Source: JBNJGB01 sp051747385 (GTDB lineage Bacteria; Myxococcota_A; UBA9042; PHBI01; JACKFB01). Taken from it: a stretch of 64,000 nt of DNA. The stretch lies in contig JBNJGB010000018.1 in assembly GCA_051747385.1 (NCBI GenBank), positions 62,001 to 126,000 on the forward strand, written 5' to 3'. Positions 41,195 to 49,452 of this stretch are shown one piece after another; the first letter of the stretch is position 1, and each line of letters opens with the position of its first letter. The notes beneath the pieces were generated by a model. The model saw only the letters and a list, made by a program, of their open reading frames with translations. It made no database searches and was not told the DNA's origin. The position numbers were made by a program, and so were the translations under genes.

Positions 41195-42777
41195 GGTCTG
41201 CGAGCGTTCCAGCGCTCGACGAGGGTGGGCTCGTCGCACCCGGCGGCCTGCTCCAGGATCGTCGCCATGGCCGCCTCCAGCTCCTCGCCGTCGTCGGCCG
41301 GCACCCACGTGTCCCAGGGGCTCCCACCGTACTCCGCGACGGCCTGGAGGTTCGCCGGGTCCGCGTCGTAGCCGAAGCCGATGGGCCACGTGGTCACGCC
41401 GTGGCGATCGTGGAGCCGGGAGACCAGCTTGCCCAGGTCGTCGGCGCACGAGGCGGCGGGGCCGTCACAGCCGGGGCGCCCGTCCGTGAGGATCACCAGG
41501 TGGACGCCGGGGTCGCCGAAGTAGGTCTCCGGAGACTCCACCATGCGGCCCAGGACCTCGAGGAGCGGCGACGGTCCCCGGGGTGGATTGGCCGCGAACA
41601 CCGCCGCCATCACCGACACGTTGTTGAAGTGACCGATGGGCAGCGTCGGGAAGCTGGGCGCCTTCAGGTCGTCGAGCTGTCGGGGATAGAAGGTGAGCCC
41701 GTAGCGGACGTTCAGGTGGGCGTCCAGGACGCGCCAGGTGGCCACGTACACGTCCGGCCAGCGATCGGCCATGCTCGCCGAGCGATCGATGAGCAGCATC
41801 AGGCGCCCCATGCAGGACTCGTCGACGCAGTGGCCGAAGTTGCACACCGTCCCGACGGGGCAGCCCTCCACGCCCTCCTCCCAGCTCCGACCGTCGTCCG
41901 CGCACACCTGCCGACTCAGGGCGTCGACGCAGTCGGGGCGGCCCGGGATGCAGAACGGCGGCTCGGGGAGGCGACACCCGGCGGGGTCGCCGCTGCACGG
42001 CGTGACCAGGGGACAGGTGGTCTCCGCGTAGCCTCCCGCCTCGGCGTCGCAGACCTCCATACCCCAGGTGGAGGTGCACCGGGCCGGCCCGTCTTCGCAA
42101 GGCACGCACGCCCCGTCGACGCACAGCTCCTTCACCCCGCACGGGTGGAGCTCCTCGCTCCAGCCCTCCGCCGGCCCCCGGCAGAGGCGATAGGTGGTCG
42201 ACGAGGTGCACAGGGCGCTCCCGCCCCCGCAGGCCTCGGAGACGCAGGTCCCGGACGGCTCGTGACAGCGCTCGCCCGAGCCGCAGGTCTCCTGGACGCT
42301 CCAGGTCTCCCCCTGCGCGTCGCAGCGGACGATGGTCTGCTCGCCGTCGCAGGCCACGGCGCCGGGCACGCAGCGGCGGCAGTCCCCGTCCACGCAGCGG
42401 CGATCGTCCGGGCAGGCCACCGGCGCGCCGACCCAGCCCGCCCCGTCCTCCGCGCAGATCCGGTAGTGGTCGTCGTCCGCGCAGCGCGCCTCGCCGGGCG
42501 TGCACACGGGAAGCTGACACTGGCCCAGGGCCCCGTCGCACACGAGCCCGGACGCGCAGTGGACCACGGCCGAGACGCTGTCGCCGCCGGCCCCGCAGAC
42601 CGCGCTGACGCCGGACTCGAGACAGAAGCGACGACCCGGCGTGCAGGTGACCTCGACGTCCCGGAAGCCTGCGTCGGCGCCCGCCGGTTCCCCGGCGCCG
42701 CCCCCACCACACCCCGCGAGCACGGCGGCGAGCAGCGCACTCCGGATCAGGGCGTGCAGGTGTGGACGATTCGACAT
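41191..42777 (-). CDS. Cys-rich lipoprotein with von Willebrand factor A domain
   Basis: A 528-aa predicted surface lipoprotein (lipobox VLAGC). The first two thirds hold repeated Cys-rich modules of about 45 residues (patterns such as CTPGEARCADDDHYRICAED and CVPGAVACDGEQTIVRCDAQ). The last third is a vWA domain with MIDAS LLIDRSASM, ILTDGRPGCDG and a conserved Thr region. The Cys-rich modules resemble those of myxobacterial surface proteins. Adhesion or metal-dependent protein binding is inferred. Start ATG 42777. Confidence 0.82.
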   Translation of the reverse strand: MSNRPHLHALIRSALLAAVLAGCGGGGAGEPAGADAGFRDVEVTCTPGRRFCLESGVSAVCGAGGDSVSAVVHCASGLVCDGALGQCQLPVCTPGEARCADDDHYRICAEDGAGWVGAPVACPDDRRCVDGDCRRCVPGAVACDGEQTIVRCDAQGETWSVQETCGSGERCHEPSGTCVSEACGGGSALCTSSTTYRLCRGPAEGWSEELHPCGVKELCVDGACVPCEDGPARCTSTWGMEVCDAEAGGYAETTCPLVTPCSGDPAGCRLPEPPFCIPGRPDCVDALSRQVCADDGRSWEEGVEGCPVGTVCNFGHCVDESCMGRLMLLIDRSASMADRWPDVYVATWRVLDAHLNVRYGLTFYPRQLDDLKAPSFPTLPIGHFNNVSVMAAVFAANPPRGPSPLLEVLGRMVESPETYFGDPGVHLVILTDGRPGCDGPAASCADDLGKLVSRLHDRHGVTTWPIGFGYDADPANLQAVAEYGGSPWDTWVPADDGEELEAAMATILEQAAGCDEPTLVERWNARRP

Positions 42778-42947
42778 GTCGGAGTCCGTACCGGAGACGA
42801 CGACGATCGATGCAATGATAGCGCCAGGATCGGCTCGATGCGTCGGAGCCCGCCCCGCGGGCGCCTCGGCCGTCCGCGGGGTCGGACGAGGTGTTGCAGA
42901 CCGCCGCGCCATGGGGGAGAGTTCCCCGGTCACCCGGGAGGAGCCCC

Positions 42948-43973
42948 ATGCAGGTATCGGATGATCTTCGACAGGAGGCGATGCGCGCGGCCCAGGGCGC
43001 GCTGATGCTCGACATCGCCTTCATCGGCGCCGCCGACGGGCTCTTCGAAGCCCTCGCGGAGCACTTCGCCGGGCTGGACGCGGAGGCCCTGGCGGAGGCC
43101 GCGGGCATGGATCCGGGGTACGTGGCCCGCTGGTGTGACGCCGCCTACGCGTTCGGACTGCTCGACGCGGACGGCGACCGCTTCCGCGCGACGCCCCTGG
43201 GCCGGGCCTTCGATCCCCACGCGCCGGGGACCCTCATGCCGTTTTCCGTCCAGGCGGTCCTGAGCGGCCACATGGCGGAGCGGGCGTCCCACTTCATGCG
43301 GACCGGCGAGCGGCCCGGGGAGTCCGTCCTCGCGGAGCGCGAGGGCATCCTCCCCATGTTCGGGCCCATGCTGGAGGCGACCTTCGGGCCCATGTTCGAG
43401 CAGCAGATCCTCCCGGGCGTGGACGTCTTCCGGGAGGTGGACCGCCGCGGCGGCCTCGCCGTCGACCTGGGCTGCGGCAACGGCTGGTTCCTCCGCCGCC
43501 TCGCCCGGGGCTGCCCGCACCTGCGGGGGGTGGGCCTGGACGCCTTCGAGGAGAGCATCGACCAGGCCGAGCGCCTCGCGGAGCGGGACGGCGTGGCGGA
43601 TCGGCTCTCCTTCCAGCGCGGCGATCTCCACCACTTCACCATCGACGAGCCGGTGGACCTCATCGCCATGAACCGCGCGCTCCACCACGTGTGGGACGAG
43701 AAGGACAACGTCTTCCGCATCCTCCGGGAGCACCTGAAGCCGGGCGGCGCGGCCGTGATCTGGGAGCCCGCCTGGCCCGCCGACCGCGTCGCCCTCCGGA
43801 CCCCCGCCCGCCGCCCCGTGGCCTTCCAGAACCTCGCCGAGCACGTCCAGGGCAACCACTTCCTGCGACCGGCGGAGATCGAGGATGGATTCCGAGCGGC
43901 CGGGATGGAGGCCGAGACCCGCCTCTTCGCGGATGGTCGGGAGGCCGTCGTCGTGGGACGGCGCACGTCCTGA
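42948..43973 (+). CDS. SAM-dependent methyltransferase with winged-helix N-terminus
   Basis: A 341-aa protein. The N-terminal 80 residues look like the winged-helix dimerisation domain of O-methyltransferases (GLFEALAEHFAGLDAEALAE), and the catalytic domain has LAVDLGCGNGWFLRRLA (SAM motif), LGVDAFEESIDQAERLA-like helices and FQRGDLHHFTIDEPVDLIAM. The C-terminus is GMEAETRLFADGREAVVVG. The target is unknown. ATG 42948 after GGGAGGAG. Confidence 0.82.
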   Translation: MQVSDDLRQEAMRAAQGALMLDIAFIGAADGLFEALAEHFAGLDAEALAEAAGMDPGYVARWCDAAYAFGLLDADGDRFRATPLGRAFDPHAPGTLMPFSVQAVLSGHMAERASHFMRTGERPGESVLAEREGILPMFGPMLEATFGPMFEQQILPGVDVFREVDRRGGLAVDLGCGNGWFLRRLARGCPHLRGVGLDAFEESIDQAERLAERDGVADRLSFQRGDLHHFTIDEPVDLIAMNRALHHVWDEKDNVFRILREHLKPGGAAVIWEPAWPADRVALRTPARRPVAFQNLAEHVQGNHFLRPAEIEDGFRAAGMEAETRLFADGREAVVVGRRTS

Positions 43974-44324
43974 CGACTCCGCGGAGCGACCATCCGAGAG
44001 ATACCCGGCGGGAAGCGTGACAGCGGGGCTTCCGCGATCCGACTGCGATCGTTCCGACCGCACGACCCGCCGCATCCTCCCCCGATCGGGCGAGGTTCGA
44101 GGGGGCTGAAAAGGGCGACCGCCGTACGTTTGCAGCAGGGGTGGCGCGTCACATCGCACCACAGACTGGAAAGTGGGATGGACGCTCGATTTCGTCACTT
44201 CCGGGTTCACTCCCCGGGGCGCGACGCATGTGACGTAATCGCACTCTCGCCCCCCGCGTCGCGGTGCGAATCTTCCGTGCCGCGGCGTGACGCGGAGCGC
44301 CCGAGGTGAGAGGATACCGTCACT
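43974..44324. other. Intergenic region with repeated GTGACG/CGTCAC motifs
   Basis: This 351-bp gap has no gene. At least five GTGAC/GTCAC copies occur near 44148, 44193, 44229, 44287 and 44317, in both orientations. Two of them repeat the pair TTTCGTCAC ... CATGTGACG seen upstream of the pilin gene. It is the region upstream of the HTH gene at 44325, so operators are possible. Confidence 0.4.
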
Positions 44325-44708
44325 GTGAATGAAGATACCAAACAGAAGACGTCGCGCCGGAAGCGGCTCGACCGGGACGAGTGGCGCAAGCTGATCGCGG
44401 AGTACGAGGCCAGCGGGGAGACCCAGGCCGACTTCGCGAAGAAGCACGGGATCGGTTTGTCCGCCCTGCGCTCGTGGCTCTATCGATTCCGCCAGGAGGC
44501 GGAGGACGAGGCCACGGGTGCCGAGAGCCTGGACGATCTCCTCGTCGCCGCCGCCGGGCGGCACGGCTACCTGAAGACCGGCATGGTCGCGGACGCGCTC
44601 GACGTGAGCAGCGCCACGGCCCGCCGGTATCTCAAGTGGCTGGTCGAGGAGGGCCGACTCCGCCGGGTGGGCAAGAAGCGCGGCACGCGATACTTCCCCG
44701 CGGACTAG
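44325..44708 (+). CDS. Two-domain DNA-binding protein: IS66 TnpA-like HTH plus winged helix
   Basis: A 127-aa protein. The first half (SRRKRLDRDEWRKLIAEYEA, then SGETQADFAKKHGIGLSALR) resembles the HTH of IS66-type TnpA/transposase orfA. The second half (about 70-127, KTGMVADALDVSSATARRYL, then EEGRLRRVGKKRGTRYF) looks like a DeoR/MarR-type winged helix. No catalytic transposase domain and no IS ends suit it. It may be a domesticated regulator. Its TAG stop lies at a CTAG into which element S1 is inserted; the stop is intact. Confidence 0.7.
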   Translation: MNEDTKQKTSRRKRLDRDEWRKLIAEYEASGETQADFAKKHGIGLSALRSWLYRFRQEAEDEATGAESLDDLLVAAAGRHGYLKTGMVADALDVSSATARRYLKWLVEEGRLRRVGKKRGTRYFPAD

Positions 44709-44873
44709 GAGTCTGTAGGGTATTGCGGACCGAGCGAGCCCGAGACGATTTCGTCCAGATCGGCGTTCGACGGTTCCGTAGTCGAACCAGTAGGTTCGGC
44801 GGAGGGTTCTCGGACGTCGAGATGGACGGAAGCGGCCGGGAGTCGCGACGGGAGCACATGCGCTACAAGCTCC
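44708..44873 (+). repeat. TIR element S, copy S1 (166 bp), inserted at CTAG in a stop codon
   Basis: Ends GGAGTCTGTAGGGTATTGCG and, as reverse complement, GGAGCTTGTAGCGCATGTG. The element is flanked by C-TA on the left (44705-44707) and TA-G on the right (44874-44876), exactly the TA duplication expected after insertion into CTAG. Its first G completes the TAG stop of the HTH gene. It lacks the internal unit present in S2 and S3. Non-coding. Confidence 0.88.
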
Positions 44874-45000
44874 TAGCCTCCGCCCGCCGCGTTCAGCAGA
44901 GCGTCGCCTCGTTCCTCCAACAGGTCCACGACCGGATCACGGATTCGTCGTAGAGGTGGACTCCGTCGTGCGCGGCTCCGGCCAGCGAGCGGCGCGGGTC
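44874..45000 (-). pseudogene. Possible 3' remnant of an unidentified gene
   Basis: Read on the minus strand, one frame gives VHLYDESVI and a neighbouring frame continues DPVVDLLEERGDALLNAA before a stop at the S1-adjacent CTAG. Together they look like the C-terminus of a frameshifted gene. The evidence is thin: a short length and no family match. The rest of the gap to 45179 shows only the ribosome binding site of the next gene. Confidence 0.25.
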
Positions 45001-45179
45001 CGCGGCACGGAGCGGCGCCCGGGCCCTCCGTGCGCCCTGTTCGGGGCGACGCCGTGGGAGGTGGGCAGTGCCGGCGGGAGGGCGGACACAACCCCTCGCT
45101 TGCGCGCCGCGACCCGTTCGTCGTTGCCTTCCTCGTCGCCGCGGAGCTAGGCTCGGCGCCGTTCGACAGGAGGGGCTCC

Positions 45180-46139
45180 ATGGAGCGGAACATCCTGGTG
45201 ACCGGCGCCCTGGGCCAGATCGGCTCGGAGCTGGTGACGGCGCTCCGGAGGCGCTACGGCAACGACCGGGTCGTGGCGTCCGACATCCGGATCCAGAAGC
45301 CCGGCAAGCGCCCGCCGCCGGAGCCGTTCGAGTTCCTCGACTGCACCAAGACGAGCCAGATCGCGGACGTCGTCCGCCGCCGGAACATCGGCACCATCTA
45401 CCACCTCGCCGCCATCCTCTCGGCCGTCGCGGAGGAGAAGCCCCACGTCGCGTGGAGCGTCAACATGGGCGGCACCTACAAGCTGCTGGAGGTGGCGCGC
45501 CAGAACGGCTGCGCCGTGTTCGTCCCCAGCTCCATCGGCGCCTTCGGGCCCGCCACGCCCCACGAGCACACGCCCCAGGACACGGTCCAGCGCCCCACGA
45601 CCATGTACGGGGTGACCAAGGTCGCCGGAGAGCTGCTCTGCGACTACTACTTCCACCGCTTCGGCGTGGACACCCGCGGGGTGCGGTTCCCGGGGCTCGT
45701 GTCGTACGTAGCGCCGCCCGGGGGCGGGACGACGGACTACGCCGTGGAGATCTTCTACCAGGCGCTCCGCTACGAGCACTACACGTGCTTCCTGGCCCCC
45801 CACACCCGCCTGGACATGATGTACATGCCGGATGCCGTCGACGCGGTCATCGGCGTCATGGAGGCCGATCCGGCGCGCCTGAAGCACCGGAACGCCTTCA
45901 ACGTCACGGCCATGAACTTCACGCCCGAGGAGCTCGCGGCGGCCATCCGCGAGCACATCCCCGGCTTCGCCATCGACTACCGGGTGGACCCGGTCCGGCA
46001 GGCCATCGCGGACACCTGGCCCGACTCCCTCGACGACAGCGCGGCGCGCGAGGAGTGGGGCTGGTCGCCCCGCTACGACCTGGAGAGTATGGTCCGCGAC
46101 ATGCTCGACAAGCTGCGCCCGCGCCTCGCCGGCGACTGA
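45180..46139 (+). CDS. tdh: SDR-type L-threonine 3-dehydrogenase (NAD-dependent epimerase fold)
   Basis: A 319-aa extended SDR. It starts RNILVTGALGQIGSELVTAL (nucleotide site), has a catalytic Ser near PSSIGAFG (about 118) and YGVTK (Tyr143, Lys147). It resembles short-chain threonine dehydrogenases more than sugar epimerases. The next gene, 25 bp downstream, is kbl, the enzyme that takes the product 2-amino-3-ketobutyrate, which strongly supports the assignment. Start ATG 45180 after AGGAGG. Confidence 0.85.
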   Translation: MERNILVTGALGQIGSELVTALRRRYGNDRVVASDIRIQKPGKRPPPEPFEFLDCTKTSQIADVVRRRNIGTIYHLAAILSAVAEEKPHVAWSVNMGGTYKLLEVARQNGCAVFVPSSIGAFGPATPHEHTPQDTVQRPTTMYGVTKVAGELLCDYYFHRFGVDTRGVRFPGLVSYVAPPGGGTTDYAVEIFYQALRYEHYTCFLAPHTRLDMMYMPDAVDAVIGVMEADPARLKHRNAFNVTAMNFTPEELAAAIREHIPGFAIDYRVDPVRQAIADTWPDSLDDSAAREEWGWSPRYDLESMVRDMLDKLRPRLAGD

Positions 46140-46164
46140 TCGACCCAGCCCATAGGAGGAGCCC

Positions 46165-47394
46165 ATGCCCGTCACCCGCCTCGAGAACCGGCTCCGGCAG
46201 GAGATCGACCACCTCGTGGACCGCGGCGCCGCCAAGGGTGCCGAGAGCGTGGTGGCGGCCGTCATTTCGCCCGAGGGAGACCGGGGGCCGCGCTTCGTCC
46301 TGGCCGGCGAGGGAAACAAGCGGTTCATCCGGATGAACTCGAACAGCTACCTGGGGATGGGCCTGCGGGAGGAGGTCCTGCGGGCCGAGGAGGAGGGCGC
46401 GCGGGCCTACGGCAGCGGCCCCGGAGCGGTCCGGTTCATCAGCGGCACCTACGCGCCCCACGTGGAGCTGGAGCGCCGCCTGGCCGAGTTCCACGGCCGC
46501 GAGTCGGCGATGATCTTCAGCTCCGCCTACGCCACGATGATGGGGGTCCTGCCCCCGCTCATCACGGGCGAGACCGCCGTCATCAGCGACGAGCTGAACC
46601 ACAACTGCATCATCAACGCCATGCGGCTCGCCCGCCCGGCCTCCAAGCACATCTACGCGCACAACGACCTGCAGGACCTGGAGCGCTGCCTGAAGGAGGC
46701 CGCCGACAGCGGCGCACAGCGGGCGGTCGTGGTGACCGACGGCATCTTCTCCATGCGCGGGGACTACGCACCGCTCGACGCCATCGCCGACCTGGTGCGG
46801 CGGTTCGACGATCGCTTCCCGGAGGACGCCGTCCTGGCCGTGGACGACTCCCACGGGGTCGGCGCCATCGGCGAGACCGGCCGCGGGACGGAGGAGCACA
46901 CGGGCGCCGGGAAGGTCGACGTGCTCGTCGCCACCCTCGGCAAGGCCCTCGGGGTCAACGGCGGCTACGTCGTCGGCAGCGAGACGCTCACCACGTATCT
47001 CCGCGAGAAGGCGCCCTTCTACATCTACTCGAACCCCATCACGCCCGGAGAGGCGGCCGCCGCGCAGGCGTCCCTGGATCTGCTGGACAGCCCGCGGGGG
47101 CGCGACCTCCTGGCCCACCTGCGGGCCATGACGGAGCGCTTCGAGCAGGGCCTCGTCGACGCGGGCTTCGAGACGATCGCCGGGCCGCACCCCGTGGTCC
47201 CGCTCATGGTCCGGGACACGGAGCGGACGGCCGCGCTCGTCGCGCACCTGAAGGAGCACGGCGTCCTCGCGACGGGCTTGAACTTCCCCGTCGTCCCGCG
47301 CGGCGACGAGGAGATCCGCTTCCAGATCAACGCCGACCACACCGCGGCGGACGTGGACCGGGTGGTCGAGGTGCTACGCTCGTTTCAGGGATAG
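46165..47394 (+). CDS. kbl: 2-amino-3-ketobutyrate CoA ligase (glycine C-acetyltransferase)
   Basis: A 409-aa PLP enzyme of the alpha-oxoamine synthase family; it cleaves 2-amino-3-ketobutyrate with CoA to glycine and acetyl-CoA. The PLP lysine is about 260 in VATLGKALGVNGGYV; VLAVDDSHGVGAIGETGRG and SDELNHNCIINAMRLAR are family blocks. With tdh it forms the threonine-to-glycine pathway. It ends 80 bp before a lipoprotein start. Confidence 0.92.
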   Translation: MPVTRLENRLRQEIDHLVDRGAAKGAESVVAAVISPEGDRGPRFVLAGEGNKRFIRMNSNSYLGMGLREEVLRAEEEGARAYGSGPGAVRFISGTYAPHVELERRLAEFHGRESAMIFSSAYATMMGVLPPLITGETAVISDELNHNCIINAMRLARPASKHIYAHNDLQDLERCLKEAADSGAQRAVVVTDGIFSMRGDYAPLDAIADLVRRFDDRFPEDAVLAVDDSHGVGAIGETGRGTEEHTGAGKVDVLVATLGKALGVNGGYVVGSETLTTYLREKAPFYIYSNPITPGEAAAAQASLDLLDSPRGRDLLAHLRAMTERFEQGLVDAGFETIAGPHPVVPLMVRDTERTAALVAHLKEHGVLATGLNFPVVPRGDEEIRFQINADHTAADVDRVVEVLRSFQG

Positions 47395-47474
47395 GGCTTC
47401 ACCCGGTGCGCGGTGGACGCGAAGCCCCGCGGGCGGCATCCTCCCGGACGGTCGCGCTCCACACCGAGGTGCCC

Positions 47475-48941
47475 ATGCGCTCGTCCACCGCCGTCGCCGC
47501 CCGCTGCTCCGCCCGCCTGCTGGCCTGCGCGCTCCTGCTGATCCCGGGCGCCTGCTCCGACTCCGGCGGGGACGACGGCACGGGGACGACCGACGACGTG
47601 TCCGGCTCCGCGGACGTCGCCGACGCTGCAGCGGACGCCAACGAGGCCCCGGACGACGACACGACGGCCCCGCCGGACACCCTGCCCACGCCGGACGCCG
47701 ACGCGAGCGCGACGAAGGACCCCGGCACGACGCCGCCCGACGAGGGCCCGGTCGATCTGCCGGGCGACGGCCTGGTCATCGACCCGCTCGAGTACACCTT
47801 CTCGTACGTGTCGCCGCTGCCGGGCCCCCTCCAGACCCAGGTGACCGTGACCAACGCGGGCGAGGAGGACGCCACCATCACCGGGATCGGCTGGACCGAG
47901 GGATCCTCCGAGGACTTCACCCTCACCCTGACGCCCACCACCCCCAAGGTCCTCCCGCCCGGCGAGACCATGACCCTGGACGTGGAGTTCCAGGAGGTCG
48001 ACCACGGCGTGGGCATCCTGCGCCTGACCACCGACCAGTCGGACCAGGGCGTCGTCGACGTCGTGTTCGACAGCTACGCGAAGGTGACTGCGGACGATCC
48101 CGACGCCCCCTGCGTGGCCATGGACCCGCCGACCCTGGCCTTCGGCCCCGTGGAGCGCGGCACCACGAAGACCCTGTCGGCGACGCTCCGGAACTGCAGC
48201 GACACGGACCCGCTGGTCCTGGAGGAGGTGACGCGCTCGAAGATCGTGTTCGTCACGCTCACCGAGGAGTTCCAGCTCGCGCCGGAGCCCGAGGTGCCGC
48301 AGGAGATCCCGCCGGGAGGCTCGCTGCCCGTGAAGGTGAGCTATTCGCCGCTCCTCGCCGGCGCGGACTCGGGCTACTTCGGCTTCCACCTGGACTCCGA
48401 GGAGCAGGACTTCACCGCGCTGAACGTCTCGGGCGTGGGGAAGGCTCCGTCGCCGGACAACGTCGCCCTGACCATCCGCCTTTCCTGGGACAGCAACCTG
48501 TGCGACGTGGACAGCCACCTGATCGCGCCGGAGGGGGAGGTCTTCGACTGCCAGACCGACTGCTACTTCTCGAACCCCTCGCCGGACTGGGGCGTCGAGG
48601 GCGAGTGGCAGGACGACCCCTTCCTCGACGTGGACGACGTCGACGGCTACGGCCCCGAGCACATCAACATCTCGTCGCCGCAGCCCGGCAAGTACGTCTT
48701 CGTGGTCCACTACTGGCGGGACAACTACGAGGGCAGCCCGTCCGTGTCCACGAACGCCACCGTGGAGGTCCTGAGCTACGGCGAGACGCTGGCGACGTTC
48801 GGGCCGCAGGACCTGGACGTCACGGACCGGGCCTGGCAGGCCTTCCAGATCACCTGGCCGGAGGCCACCGTGGTCGGGCCGGGCCACACGTACATGGCCA
48901 CCAAGCCCGTGAACCTCTGCGTGCCGGACAACCCGTTCTGA
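47475..48941 (+). CDS. Lipoprotein with Ig-like (ASH/HYDIN-type) repeats
   Basis: A 488-aa predicted lipoprotein (lipobox GAC, Cys about 27). An Asp/Pro/Thr-rich linker (about 30-105) is followed by two beta-sandwich domains of the choice-of-anchor/ASH type: TQVTVTNAGEEDATITGIGW and then PPTLAFGPVERGTTKTLSAT. The C-terminal domain has SWDSNLCDVDSHLIAPEGEV and VFVVHYWRDNYEGSPS, similar to YfaP/DUF2135-like domains. It is probably on the cell surface. No catalytic motif. Confidence 0.8.
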   Translation: MRSSTAVAARCSARLLACALLLIPGACSDSGGDDGTGTTDDVSGSADVADAAADANEAPDDDTTAPPDTLPTPDADASATKDPGTTPPDEGPVDLPGDGLVIDPLEYTFSYVSPLPGPLQTQVTVTNAGEEDATITGIGWTEGSSEDFTLTLTPTTPKVLPPGETMTLDVEFQEVDHGVGILRLTTDQSDQGVVDVVFDSYAKVTADDPDAPCVAMDPPTLAFGPVERGTTKTLSATLRNCSDTDPLVLEEVTRSKIVFVTLTEEFQLAPEPEVPQEIPPGGSLPVKVSYSPLLAGADSGYFGFHLDSEEQDFTALNVSGVGKAPSPDNVALTIRLSWDSNLCDVDSHLIAPEGEVFDCQTDCYFSNPSPDWGVEGEWQDDPFLDVDDVDGYGPEHINISSPQPGKYVFVVHYWRDNYEGSPSVSTNATVEVLSYGETLATFGPQDLDVTDRAWQAFQITWPEATVVGPGHTYMATKPVNLCVPDNPF

Positions 48942-48949
48942 AGCCCGGC

Positions 48950-49309
48950 TCAGGCGTCCCCGGAAAGGGCCGTCGTGATGCGATCGGCGATGGTCCTCTG
49001 GGCCTCGTCCTCGTTCCAGCCTACCCAGTGTAGCTCGGCGCCGATCTCGTGGGTGGCGGGGCTCCCGTTGGGCCGGGTCCAGACCACCGTCCCCAGTGCG
49101 AGTATGCCGGCCGGGAGCCCGGGCACCTCCATCTCCAGGGCCAGGTGCGTCCCCGGCACATAGCCCTCGTCGTGGCAGAAGCTGATCGCCCCGCCCGCGA
49201 TGTTGGTGAGGAGCGTGCCTTCCCCGTCGGCGACGGGCATCTCCTCCAACGCCCTGCAGCTCAACCGGGTCGACGAACTCACACGCCGAAAGTCACGCGC
49301 GCCGTCCAT
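48950..49309 (-). CDS. PilZ-domain protein, probable c-di-GMP receptor
   Basis: A 119-aa single-domain PilZ protein. The N-terminal FRRVSSSTRLSCR corresponds to the RxxxR motif and TNIAGGAISF to the (D/N)xSxxG motif (Ala-Gly-Gly here rather than Ser-x-x-Gly), followed by the usual barrel (LALEMEVPGLPAGILALGTV). The second motif is not canonical, so c-di-GMP binding needs care. It could act with the HD-GYP regulator at 30849, but it is not near it. Confidence 0.65.
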   Translation of the reverse strand: MDGARDFRRVSSSTRLSCRALEEMPVADGEGTLLTNIAGGAISFCHDEGYVPGTHLALEMEVPGLPAGILALGTVVWTRPNGSPATHEIGAELHWVGWNEDEAQRTIADRITTALSGDA

Positions 49310-49422
49310 GACTGCGTCCTACGTGCGTAGAGAAAATAGCTGGCGACTACGGGCGACCAGCACACGCTAACAAGGGCCGTCCAGCCCCACAACCCCACCG
49401 GCCCTCCCCTTGAAACGAACCG

Positions 49423-49452
49423 TGGGGTCAAACCTACTCACTTCTCACTTTT
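49423..49452 (-). repeat. REP-like repeat flanking the transposase (3' side, inverted)
   Basis: TGGGGTCAAACCTACTCACT and following TCTCACTTTT. It is the reverse of the three copies at 50411-50529. The transposase stop codon is formed by this repeat (the protein ends SEK-stop). Confidence 0.85.
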
